Shown: in pieces, positions 9,727-19,798 of the stretch
How positions within the stretch are numbered: position 1 is the first letter of the stretch
Layout of the letters: every line of letters starts with the position of its first letter
The notes under the pieces: model-generated
The model's input: the letters and a program-made list of their open reading frames with translations, nothing else
Database searches by the model: none
Told to the model about the DNA's origin: nothing
Source of the DNA: Rehmannia glutinosa
Lineage: Eukaryota > Streptophyta > Magnoliopsida > Lamiales > Orobanchaceae
NCBI GenBank assembly: GCA_016081115.2
Contig: JABTTQ020002842.1
Location: forward strand, 496,001-560,000
Length of the DNA stretch: 64,000 bases
Direction: 5' to 3'
Program-made: the position numbers and the translations under genes

Positions 9727-11440
9727 GATGATTACAAACCAAAACAATTTTACCGAGGTCGATTTTGAAAACAAAACAATTTTACCGGTAAAAGGAACTA
9801 TCCGTTGTGAGCGACAACATTCCACGCAATATAAACACAAGGATGGGAGTAGAGATATTCAAACACATATAGCAAATGATCCCCTATCAACATGCACAAC
9901 AAGAGTAATATAGAAGCAACTTCAACATAAGCTAAAATCTTAGCTTTTCGATATTGAGCTTAAGTATCAACAACTTAAAAGCTCCCCCGTCAAAGAGACA
10001 TCATTAGAACCATATATAAGTCCATATTACGACCAATGGACTAAGAAAAATATACAACCATAATACACCAAGAGGATGAATATGATCCACAACTTATGGC
10101 TTTCAATAGCCACAACTTATAGCTTCTTTTCATTGAGCTTATCTTAGCTTCTTTGAGCTAACGAGCTTATAACCTGTTTCTCCCCTTTGGAATCATCAAA
10201 AAGAATGTTAGAACGATAAATACATCATATATTCATATCAAAGTGCGCAACTAAACCGATGTATCGAGCTATTTGAACATTGAAGCTTATAAACCAAATA
10301 GGAGTGAAAAGTCGAATCATACAACTTGTAGAAGCTTATGAAAACTTATTTGATAAGCAAAACATGATCTCAATAAATATATAAGACTTTTGAAATCGAG
10401 AGAATCATGTAGGTGATGAATTTTTCATCGAAACATTTTATCGAACACTCATGCAAGGCCAAAAATTTGAAAAAGATATATATAGCCCTTGTAAATGTAA
10501 TCAAGCCAAGTTTTTTCATCACCAAATGCAATATAACAAATATCATTCATCAACAATCAATAAGCTCAAGACAGACGTAAATATATGAATTTCATCAAGA
10601 AAAGTACATATAAGCCACAAACTCAAGTGGTTCAACCCAATTGAGCTAAAGAGAGTGAAATTCTTACCATTCAATCGGACAGATGAGCATCAATGATGAT
10701 AACCGAGCTAGGTAGTCCCCAAAATATATAATTTATGCATCAAAACTCATTTGAAGTGAATGTGTGTGAAATTTGCAAAGGGGACGAAAAATGAACCAAA
10801 AAGCTAAAAATGTTGAGTCCTGGGAAAACAGAACCATTTTAACCAAAAACAAGATAGGGCGACCGGTCCAGGGCATGGGCGACGGTCGAGCTGGTGGGCA
10901 ACGGTCGGCCCCGCCCGGCAGCCCACTGTTTTGGTTCTGTTTGAAAAATCCAAGTTTGATCCAAAAATCCGATTTTTCGCCCCTAAGTTTTAAAATATAC
11001 AAAATGCATACGAGACCTCATGCAAAATACTCAGCGGTTAACGATCAAAAAGTCCGCGAGTTATCCTTGAGACGGAATTAAACACATCTCAAGTTTTTGT
11101 TAAAAATCGCAATCCCTTAAAAAATATATCGAATCTCAATATGTTTAGTTTGATTATGACGAACCAAATTTTGAATACGAATAACCGTATAATAGATACC
11201 GAACTTTGTTATCCCGAAAAAATAAGAACGTTTTAAAGCTTTGGATACAACAAGTCATAAGAAGAAGTGCCTTTCAAATATTTGAAAATTTCTTTTAATG
11301 GCACTTTAATGAGATTCGTTGGGATAGTTTTTGAAGTCGAGCATATAGACATAAGGTATATGGAATGTCGAGTCTATAGGAATAATACAAGAAAACATAC
11401 CTCGAATTTGTTTGTCAACCGACATGCCTTTCTCAACCTT
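9727..11440 (-). mobile_element. 3' non-coding region of element B
   Basis: This 1.7-kb stretch between the RT remnant and the polypurine tract has no recognisable reading frame. Repeated AGCTT-rich and AACTTAT-rich words occur at 9930-10190. A GC-rich patch at 10858-10925 resembles the U3 part of the LTR, with GACCGGTCC and CGACGGTCG words. Opposed open frames at 10733-11081 lie on this patch and show no coding signature. Confidence 0.5.
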
Positions 11441-12710
11441 TGTCAATCTTTAGCCATAGAGGTTGAGATAGTTCTTCTTTCTTCAATGCCTAACTCCTTC
11501 AAGAGTTCTTTTGAAATATAACCATCTTCTTGGCATTGAATAATTTGAAGTCCAAGCAATAAATTGAGCTCCCCCATCATGCTTATCTCGAGTTCACTTA
11601 GTATCAACTTAGAAAAATATCTTGCACAAATATTCATTAGTAGCACCAAAAATATTCTCATAAATATGCACAAGTTTAAACAATTTTTCCCTTTTTCACA
11701 AACAAAGAGAGTAGTATCAACTTTACCTCTTGTAAAATCATTTAGCAAAAATAGCTAAGTCTATCATACCATACATGGGGTACTTGTTTTAAACCATACA
11801 AGGCCTTAAAAACAATCCTTTGGCCTAGAAAAATTTTAAACCCGGAGGTTGTTTTATATAGACTTCATCTAGAATAAAACCATTTAGAAATTTGGATTCA
11901 ACATCCATTTGGTAAAGCTTGAAATTTTCTTAAAACAAGAATGGGCAAGTAAAATGCAAATAGCTACTAAATGTGCTATGAGTGCAAATGTTACATCAAA
12001 ATCAATTACCTTCTTCTTGAAAATACCTTCGAGCTACTAACCTCGCCTTAGTTCGACCAATGTTGCCTTGGTCATCGAGTTTGTTCCGGAATACCCTTTT
12101 GTCTTCTTCATCACTATCACCATAGGGCATCCAATTGATCTAAGGTGTTCATAATAGAACATTTACATCCAAATATTTTGAGGTAACTAATATTTGGAGT
12201 ACTTCATTTCTCATCTACACAAGTTAACAAACTCATTAACGGCATCGCTTATATAAGCAAGAAAAAATAGCCCAAGTGTAAAAACATGCCTCAATCATCA
12301 ATCACAAAATATCTTGCATAAGAGCATAGTAGAAATAGACACTATATATATAGACCATGAAGCAAGAAACACATACTATGCATTTAGAAGGTCATCAAGA
12401 GTCTACTAAATCAAGCAAGTTCAAATAAGTTTAAGAAAGCTACAAAAGGTCCCTTTTGAAATTTGAAAATACGATAGCATATAGTTGAGACCTCATTTAA
12501 AAGAAGTATTTGAACAAGAGTTGATAAAGTAAATATGTGCAATCAAATATCGAATAGTGCCTTTCAAAAAATCTAAAAATCCTCTTAATGGCACTTTTAT
12601 GAAATACTATGAAAAACAAGCACATAGGCATAAGGCAATACATATATCGAGTCTATAAGAGTAAGAATAACACAAGTAAACGCCTCGATAATTTATGCCT
12701 TTCTTGACAA
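11260..12710 (-). pseudogene. SIRE-type reverse transcriptase remnant with a duplicated RNase H linker (element B)
   Basis: The open frame 11443-11748 (minus strand) encodes RGKVDTTLF, IFLVLLMN and SELEISMMGELNLLLGLQI. This is the RT palm of SIRE elements, but the YVDD aspartates are lost where the frame should read YVDDIIFGATNE. About 12010-12080 still encodes the RARLVARGYFQEEG segment out of frame. The following KYLKGT linker is present twice, at about 11260-11430 and 12555-12710, roughly 75% alike. Part of the domain was therefore duplicated or exchanged. Confidence 0.65.
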
Positions 12711-13270
12711 ATAATGACGTAAATGGCCATTTGTGAAAATATGTAAATCCTACACAATTCTTAAAACAAGTCTAGCACAAATCATAATGATAAAAGTGTA
12801 GGCTAAGAGATATCACAAGTAAGCTTATGCCATAAAAATCCACAAGAGATGATAACACACTTTAGTATACAAAAATGCACAAGAATTTTAAAAACATCAT
12901 ATAAGGTCTTCTTTTCCAAAAATATTTTAAAAGCATAAATATATATTGAAGACCTTAATTAAAACATAAATACTTGAAAACTCATTTTGCAATTAAGACA
13001 CAAATAAAAGCATGCATAATAACAAAATAAAATGCATATTTAAATAAGGAGATACGGGTTACCAATTACGCCATTTCCATGGGTTGTGTCGTTCCCATTG
13101 TTGATGATATCTTCCCTTGAGAAGTCACTTTGTTGATGATGGCTTCTTTGATTGCTCCATTTCCAAGATTTGTTACCTTCCAATTGTTGATAGTCTCTAC
13201 TTCTTTGAAAGTCATCTTGATGATGTCTTTGCCATTTTCAAGGATTGTGTTCTTCCCATTTTTGATTATA

Positions 13271-14373
13271 TCATCTTCTTGAAAATTGGTTTTGTTGAAA
13301 ATAGTTTCTCCTTCTTTGATCAAATGAAACGGTCATTTGATGCCTTCTTGGCGGTATGAATTTTCTCCGATCATTATTTCGGGTACCTAATACAACATTA
13401 TTTTGTAGTACCCTCAAGTGTTTGGGTCCTTTAGGATTAGCTTTGAGACTTTTAGGTCTCCAAGAATAATTGGAGATATTTCTAGCCCGACAAGAATTAG
13501 TCGTATGACCCTTTTTACCGCAATAAAAACAAGCAACAATTTTAGGAGCATAATGACCAAAATATATAGGGACTTGATTCTTTTTCATATGATTAACCAC
13601 ATTAGGCTTATTATCAAGTCTTTTATCACAATTATGAACATCAACAATATTGGTCTTTTTATTTTTACTCAAGTTGCATTTTAATAAATCATTTTTCATG
13701 CAATTCAAATTCTCAACAAGAGTACTATTTTCTTTCTCAAGGTTTCTAACCTCATCAAGTGTGGTGGTGTGAGCACATGATAGTGATTCATAGGAAGTAA
13801 ATAAATTATCCTTTTCATTTTTCAAAACATTGAATTCTTTTTTCAAGTTTTTGTATTTAACAAGTAAGTCTTGAATTCATTTTGAAGATCATCAAAATCA
13901 TTTTGTAAATCACTAAAATCATTTTGAATGATAATATCATAAGTAGGAGGTTTAAGACATACCTCTTTTTCTTCTTTGATGCCCATAAGACAATGTTCAA
14001 CTTCTTCATAGTTGGAAGTTGTAAAAGGCTTGTTCCTTAGATTTGAACTTGTATCCCTTTGAGAAGTAGATGCTTTTGTTTGACTCCTTTCATTTGCAAA
14101 TACTCTATAGATGGCTTCTAATTTTTGCCATACTTCATGTGCCAATCGAATTCCTAAAATATGTTCATATTCCAAATTAGTAAGTGAACAATACAAAATA
14201 TTGAGAGCTTTACCGTTTAAGGAGATGATTTTCTTCTCTTCATCATTGAGCTCTTTGAAGGCTTTGGAGGTGTGTGGTGTGTTTAGCATTGGAATGATTT
14301 CTCCATTTATGACGACGCGTTCCAAATATCGAACCCGCAACCTTGTAAATAACATTCCATTCTTTCTTTCCAA
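13271..14373 (-). pseudogene. Gag of element B
   Basis: Two overlapping open frames (14373-13843 and 13846-13271) make one broken gag. The first has the LNDEEKKIISLNGKALNILY and HEVWQKLEAIY words of the UBN2 gag fold, then a run of NDFSDLQNDFDDLQNEF heptads. The second has the zinc knuckle CFYCGKKGHTTNSC and a basic tail. Gag forms the virus-like particle and binds the RNA. The frame break near 13845 is a one- or two-base shift that could be a sequence error. Confidence 0.8.
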
Positions 14374-14498
14374 AATATATAATTTTTGGAATCAAATAGA
14401 GGTGGCTTGGTGGTGGAGGTGCGGATAGATGAGTTTCGTTCAGAGCCGACGATCGTTTCTCTTTACTCGCGATGTGAAACGAGCTTGCCAAAGAGTTT

Positions 14499-14511
14499 GG
14501 CTTTGATACCA
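14499..14511 (-). promoter_or_regulatory. Primer binding site of element B
   Basis: The minus strand reads TGGTATCAAAGCC two bases inside the 5' LTR. The TGGTATCA core pairs with the 3' end of initiator methionine tRNA, the usual primer of plant copia elements. Confidence 0.9.
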
Positions 14512-14727
14512 CTTGTAAGTCCAAGCGGCTACGATAATCTAGAGGGGGTGAATAAATTATCTCCATCTTTTCGATTTCGCCCTCTTTTTCGAACAAAACA
14601 AGCCAAGACAATAAGAAGGTGCGGAATGTCAACAAAACACGCCGATTTATAGAGGTTCAACCCACCTAGGGCCTAATCCTCTACCACCCCATTATATCCG
14701 GATGGATTTCAAAAAGAAAAAGATTTT

Positions 14728-14985
14728 ATTAATTACCAAAATTAATACAACACCAACTTACAACAACACCTTGAAGAGCACCACACTCTTCTTCAACACC
14801 ACCTTTGAGATTACCACAATCTCTTCTTGAAGATTACCACAATCTCCAACGGCACCTTGTGAAGATTACCACAATCTTCAACCTTGAAGAATACCAAATT
14901 CTTCAACACCTCAACAAGAAGATTACCACAATCTTCTTACACCTAACACCTAGATCACCCAAGTGTGTTCTTACCACAAGAACAC
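14728..14985 (-). repeat. Array of eight hairpins with ACCAC/ACCAA loops, 5' LTR of element B
   Basis: Each unit is an inverted repeat around the loop ACCAC, ACCAA or CACCACA. Positions are 14728-14746 (arms ATTAATT), 14773-14791 (GAAGAG), 14807-14823 (GAGATT), 14829-14847 (GAAGATT, one mismatch), 14861-14879 (GAAGATT), 14886-14904 (GAAGAAT), 14918-14936 (GAAGATT) and 14965-14985 (GTGTTCTT). The arms differ but stay complementary. The array lies downstream of the TATA box on the minus strand, so the RNA leader would carry stems with GUGGU or UUGGU loops. Confidence 0.85.
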
Positions 14986-15383
14986 TCACAAGGATATCTT
15001 GTGTTGAATGATGACCCAAAACTCAAGATTACAACTCGATAATGAATTATACAATTGAGTGCAATGTAATCAAGAATAGCCTAGACCTCAAAGATGTGAA
15101 AGTGATAAGCTAGGCAAATTACAACAAGAATAATGACAATATAAGACCAAGTGTTTGCTTGAGTATTTCTTGTTGTGTTGTAATGTTCTCTCATATAATT
15201 GTGCTTCAAATCTTCCTCTATTTATAGGAGATGATTGATATTTGATAGGCTTCTCTTGGAATCGATATCTACAAAACAATTGCAATTAAAATCAAGAATA
15301 TAGTTGTTAGAAATCAATCCCACAATTTAGGGAAAAGCTGTCTGCTGCACAACGGTTAGATTTTTGCTGTCAAACATTAGGGC

Positions 15384-15585
15384 GACCGGTCGCGCACTAA
15401 TAAGATTTGAGAAAGAACACAACAAATTTCATCAGGGAGACCGGTCCTGGGGGCTCGACTGGGCCGCTTGGGGTGCGACTCGCCGCCCTATAGGGACCGG
15501 TCACCCTGACCAATTTTTGAGGTTTCGCGAGTTCTGTTTCTGAAATGTGTTCCCAGGTACCGGTCGCCTCTTTGGTCGACCGGTC
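15384..15585 (-). promoter_or_regulatory. Cluster of GACCGGTC palindromes in U3 of the element B LTR
   Basis: GACCGGTC occurs exactly at 15384-15391, 15439-15446, 15495-15502 and 15578-15585, with a TACCGGTC near 15558. The solo LTR has four exact copies, at 18122, 18140, 18160 and 18306. They lie upstream of the minus-strand TATA box and could be transcription factor sites. No factor is assigned. Confidence 0.55.
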
Positions 15586-15901
15586 GACCTCCTAAATGAA
15601 ATATTGTCCGATTTTTGTCGAAAATAAACCTCAAGAAATACTCCGAAAAATTCGTAAAAATATTTTAAACCGATCGGGAGTATTTAGGACAACATTAGAA
15701 ATATAGTTTCAATGTAAAAACCCATTGACATAAAATCATTAAAAGTGTTGTCCAATATTATCGAAAATAAACTTGAGGAAATACTCCGGAAATTATTAAA
15801 ACCATTTTAAATCATTTAGGAGTATTTGGACAACCTTTAAAAACATTGTTTGGGTATAAAAACAAAATCATCAAAATCATGATAAAACCATTTATCAAAC
15901 A

Positions 15902-16156
15902 CAAAGGAGGTAAAGCCGTTCTATCTTTGGGGACATTACGTCAAACCGTGAGCACTAGCCGGGACGTATTTGTCTTGCGGATAGAGTTCTACTCGACTCG
16001 GCTTTTGTTTTTCAAGTTCACGATTCATGCTTCTAGAGTTGGAATCGATTCAAGATTTGTAATAGTTAGGTTTTGCATTTCTTGTAATTTTATGTTTCTT
16101 GTTTGTAAACCATCTTGAAGGCTTTTCCGTTGTAACCAATTGTAATATAATCAACA
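15902..16156 (+). repeat. LTR1, copy 2, right half
   Basis: It matches LTR1 copy 1 from AGGTAAAGCCGTT (about 3580 in copy 1) to the end AATATAATCAACA. It completes the LTR interrupted at 8925. The sequence after 16156 differs from that after 4199, which fixes the LTR end. Confidence 0.85.
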
Positions 16157-16384
16157 TGTACTTCCCATCTTGAGGGAAAGTATAAGAGAATTACCAACAA
16201 ACAAAATCAAGGCAAAAGAATATTCTCAGAGGGAGCAGAGGACCATGACACACAAAATAATTCTTCTCAGTCTACAGAGAATAATCCAGCTAGCTAAACA
16301 ACCTCGCACTCACTCTCACAGGCTGCATAACAAATTGATTGGATTAGAGTTGTTATATCTTATTTTGTTTTATCTCATTACCAG

Positions 16385-16415
<31 letters not shown>

Positions 16416-16440
16416 TTGATGCTCAGGTCATTTTGTAACA
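16157..16440 (+). mobile_element. Possible copia 3' end remnant
   Basis: The words CATCTTGAGGGAAAGTATAAGAG resemble the polypurine tract and LTR start of many plant copia elements (CTTGAGGGGGAGTATTAGAG), and an AT-rich LTR-like stretch follows. No second LTR is visible. A TA microsatellite at 16389-16415 follows. The open frame across it has no protein-like composition. Confidence 0.35.
16389..16415. repeat. (TA)n microsatellite
   Basis: About 13 perfect TA dinucleotides lie between the copia-like remnant and the sulfotransferase relic. Confidence 0.95.
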
Positions 16441-16529
16441 TTCATTTTACTAATTTCAATACAACAGTAAAAAATATTTCCCCAAGTTCTCTATTTTCTA
16501 AATGTCAATGGATATTTTATCATCATCTT

Positions 16530-16663
16530 CATCTTTTAACACACTTGGTGGTGTATTGGCAAGAGAGCCAAAAAAGGCCGCAAAAATATTGTTCATCAAG
16601 TATGAGGAGCTGAAAAGTGATCCAAAGCGTAATGTTTCTAAGATTGCTGTAACAGGTAATATT
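16530..16663 (+). pseudogene. Sulfotransferase gene relic
   Basis: Two frames joined by a shift near 16580 encode HLVVYWQESQKRP and then KILFIKYEELKSDPKRNVSKIAV. This matches the conserved middle of plant cytosolic sulfotransferases, which transfer sulfate from PAPS to flavonoids, brassinosteroids or desulfoglucosinolates (typical wording YWKES..RP..VLFLKYEE.K.DP). Only about 45 codons remain. The PAPS-binding N-terminal loop and the rest are absent. It may be a captured exon or the remains of a local gene destroyed by insertions. Confidence 0.6.
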
Positions 16664-17180
16664 AGTATTTTAATTATTTTAATTAATTAAATTCAATAGA
16701 TAAATTAATTGTAAAGTCAAAAACCTATATATTAAATAATAAATGATTTAATAATAATGGAACATTAATCCAAGATAATGTCCTGTAACAGGCATTCTGG
16801 TGTCCATTTCTTTTTCTTGTCCAAAAAAGAAAGCACAAGTACATAGAGAATGAATGTGAAATGAACAAAAAAATTACATATCACAATATAACGATTGCTT
16901 TTACATTGATTCACAAAAAGATCTCCATCTAAATGCATTTTTTTGTTCTGTGCGACACCATTATTGAAAAATCAAGTGATTCATAGTTATTAGTTAAATC
17001 AACAATAACGAAAACACTTTAGACCGTAAGTAATGAAAACGTGACAAATGATAATTGCATGTAATATATAATTATGTGTTTTCCGCAAAATAAACATGGT
17101 GTAATTTAGTAAATGTATACATAAGTACATATATATAAAAATGAAACTTCAAAATTATGGATAAAAATTTCACACAATCT
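16664..17180. other. AT-rich intergenic stretch
   Basis: No reading frame, known repeat or RNA gene is visible. The last bases, ACACAATCT, form the left target duplication of the following solo LTR. Confidence 0.5.
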
Positions 17181-18632
17181 TGTAAGTCCAAGCGGTTACG
17201 ATAATCTAGAGGGGAGGGTGAATAGATTATCTCCATCTTTTCGATTTCGCCTCTTTTTCCAACCGAATGCTCAAAGATAATAACAAAGGTGCGGAATGTA
17301 AATAGCACACGTCGATTTATAGAGCTTCACCCCACCTAGGGACTACGTGCTCTACCACCCCAAAGATATCCGGGATGGGTTTCGAAAAGAGAAAAAGATT
17401 TTATTAATAATTACCAAAATTATTACAACAAAACCTTACACCAACACCTTGAAGAGCACCACACTCTTCTTCAACACTACCTTTGAGATTACCACAATCT
17501 CACTTGAAGATTACCACAATCTCCAACGGCACCTTGTGAAGATTACCACAATCTTCACCCTTGAAGAGCACCACACTCTTCAACACCTCAACAAAAAGAT
17601 TACCACAATCTTCTTACACCTAACACCTAGTTCACCCAAGTGTGTTCTTACCACAAGAACACTCACAAGTATATCTTGTGTTTGAATGACGACCACAAAT
17701 TCAAGATTACAACTCGATAATAGATAATACAATAGAGTGCAAGTGTAATCAAGAATAGCCTAGACTCAAGAATGTGAAAGTGAATAGCTAGGCAAATTTT
17801 ACAACAAGAATAATAACAATGAAGAACAAATATTTGCTTGAAGTGTATCTTGTTGTGTTGTAGTTTTCTTTCCTATTGTGTTGCTTCAATTATTCCTCTA
17901 TTTATAGAAGATGTCTTGTACATGATAGGCTCCTCTTGGGGACATGAATTTCGTAAAAAAATTGCAAGACAATTGAAGAAAAGAGCTGTTAGAAATCAAT
18001 CCAACAAATTAAGGAAAAGATGTCTCATTGTCAAACGGTCATTTTTTTTTGTCAAACTTGAGGACGACGTCCGTCACAGAGATAAGTTGAAATTGAATTC
18101 TCTGCGAATTTTACATGTGGGGACCGGTCGACGGGGTCCGACCGGTCCGCCTTATGTTGGACCGGTCGAGGAGACCAAAACTAAGAAACAGATTGATCTG
18201 TTTCTTCGAGGGTCGCCTGTGTCGGCCACTCGCCCCCCTCAATTTTGTTTCCGTCCTTTTTTTTTTGTTCCAAAACTCAACACATGTACGGGTTGCCCTA
18301 TGGGCGACCGGTCGAGTTCTGAAACATAAGTGTTGTCCAAGTTTATATCGAAAATAAACTCCAAGAAATACTCCAAAAAATAGTAAAAACATTTTAGACC
18401 GATCGGGAGTATTAGGACAACATTCGGGGACATAGTTTTGATGTAAAAACATTTTGACATAAAATCATTAAAAGTGTTGTCCATATTAGTCGAAAAACAA
18501 ACTTGAAGAAATACTCGGAAAATATTAAAACCATTTTAAATCATTTAGCAAAGTATTTGGACAACCTTTAAAAACATTGTTTTGGTATAAAAACAAAATC
18601 ATCAAAATCATTGTAAAACCATTTATCAAACA
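17181..18632 (-). repeat. Solo LTR of family B
   Basis: The complete LTR (1452 bp) runs from TGTAAGTCCAAGCGG to CATTTATCAAACA with no internal region on either side. The flanks AATCT (17176-17180) and AATCG (18633-18637) form an imperfect 5-bp target duplication. This implies insertion of a full element followed by LTR-LTR recombination. It keeps the minus-strand TATA box near 17895-17907, four GACCGGTC sites and the hairpin array. Confidence 0.88.
17406..17662 (-). repeat. Array of eight hairpins, solo LTR copy
   Basis: The units match the array at 14728-14985: 17406-17424, 17451-17469, 17485-17501, 17506-17524, 17538-17556, 17563-17581, 17595-17613 and 17642-17662. Unit 1 has arms AATAATT/AATTATT instead of ATTAATT/AATTAAT. 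Unit 6 has arms GAAGAG/CTCTTC instead of GAAGAA/TTCTTC. In both cases pairing is kept by paired changes. Unit 7 has one terminal mismatch. Confidence 0.85.
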
Positions 18633-18985
18633 AATCGTGATATGGATAGATGAGAAAGCGATGTCGTATAATAGGTTTTTCATAAAATACCATTTGCTAA
18701 ATATAACATATTTTTAATTTTACATTGTGATCTGTAATTTTTTCTAAAAGGCACTAATAGAAGTGTGTGCACATCGTGTGTGTGCCAATGATATAGGTTT
18801 TACATTGGGGCGCATCGACATCCGTGGTGGGTGGGAAATTAAATAAAAAATATTTTTAAAAGCTGGTGCACACAATGATAAATCAGTTGCATTACTCGTG
18901 GTGCGCCAACAAGTAAAATCACAACCCCCACCCCCAAAAAAATCACCTCAACTCACCAATTTGTTTCAATTTTGCCATAGTAGGC
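18633..18985. other. Intergenic stretch without recognisable features
   Basis: No reading frame or known repeat is seen. Short words GTGCACAC and GTGTGTGC recur in opposite orientation at about 18766-18780 and 18865-18880, which may be the remains of a small inverted-repeat element. Confidence 0.4.
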
Positions 18986-19545
18986 AAATTCCCCCAACCT
19001 TGGCGAGTAGACCCTTTTAGTTCTTTAAATTTCCTCTTCACTAGTGAAGTAATCATTCCTTCACCGAATGTGTTGGATTGAGTTCCTTCGAATTTAGGCT
19101 TGAGGATATCTTTGTAAGCTTGGGAGTATTTGTAGGTTTTGTTTGCTTGAATGCTTGATAGACTTATGAAATTCAGAACCTTCTCTCACTTGGTTTCTCG
19201 GCCTTTTATAGTGTAGATTTGAAATTATGTCCGTTAAATAGATAAACACACATTTCAAATCTCACTCGTAGGTTGTTGGCTTGTCTTGTCTTTGCGGCAA
19301 AGATTAATGAGGATCGCACCATGAATTCAATGCTCTGCAGCCTTTCCTTAGTCCGCAGGTTTTGTGTACATCTCATTTGTTCCTTGCTTTTACACTCTTT
19401 CAAGAAAAACAACTTTATTGCTTGCTACTGACACAAGCCTATTTCTAGTAAAAACTTGACTTGTGTTGACAACGGATCTCTTTAGCTTTCTTCAAGTCTT
19501 GTCTGCGATACCCTTTTGACATTCTATTCCAATCATTATGGAATG
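18986..19545 (-). repeat. Diverged SIRE-type LTR fragment related to the LTR of element H
   Basis: On the minus strand it follows the element H LTR in order: GATCCGTTGTC, CAAGACAAGCCAAC, then CACTATAAAAGGCCGAG (reverse complement at 19197-19213), CAAGCATTCAAGC, CAATCCAACAC and GTGAAGAGGAAATTT. The 17-bp promoter word is identical in all three LTRs, while the surroundings are only loosely alike. Both LTR ends are missing. Confidence 0.7.
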
Positions 19546-19550
19546 ACTTA

Positions 19551-19798
19551 GTTTGTCGGTCGACCGGAAGCTTTTCCGTCACTTGATCGATCCGTTACAT
19601 GGCTTCACACAACCGATATCCTCGATTAATTCATGGACAAACCATGTAGAAACATTTGCAAGTCGCTTATTGCATTTTGAGGTACTTGAAAGGCTCAATT
19701 GGACAAGGTCTTTTTATTCATCTAATCCAGGATATGCAATTAAAGGCGATTGTGACTGATTGGATGTTTGTCCAAATATCACCCGATTTTTCACGTCC
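19551..19798 (+). pseudogene. Copia RNase H region (element A, copy 3, left part)
   Basis: Broken frames encode ILRYLKGSIGQGLFIH and MQLKAIVTDWMFVQ, matching the element A RNase H at 2230-2350. It breaks at the CGAT target site of the 3.3-kb solo LTR. The right part resumes at 23101. Confidence 0.75.

Larger units (their letters stand above)
8926..15901 (-). mobile_element. SIRE-like copia element B, nested in LTR1
   Basis: A minus-strand element of about 7 kb. Its 5' LTR (14514-15901), primer binding site (14499-14511), gag (13271-14373), RT remnant (11443-12180), polypurine tract (about 9714-9726) and truncated 3' LTR (8926-9713) are in the right order. The coding part is far too short and broken for mobility, and protease and integrase are not recognisable. 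RT wording such as MMGELNLLLGLQI and the long 1.4-kb LTRs point to the SIRE/Maximus lineage. A solo LTR of the same family lies at 17181-18632. Confidence 0.8.
14514..15901 (-). repeat. 5' LTR of element B
   Basis: On the plus strand the LTR runs from TGTAAGTCCAAGCGG to CCATTTATCAAACA, 1388 bp. Read on the minus strand, U3 (15901 to about 15235) has a cluster of GACCGGTC palindromes, and the TATA box TATAAATAGAGG is at about 15220-15231. R/U5 contains the hairpin array at 14728-14985. The right border abuts the second half of LTR1. Confidence 0.9.

Noticed and set aside
10733..11081. Overlapping open frames on both strands
   Set aside because: They coincide with a GC-rich patch resembling the LTR U3. 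Composition explains the lack of stops.
16170..16613. 147-codon plus-strand open frame
   Set aside because: It runs through a TA microsatellite (a YIYIYIY stretch) and changes character at the sulfotransferase relic. It is not a gene.
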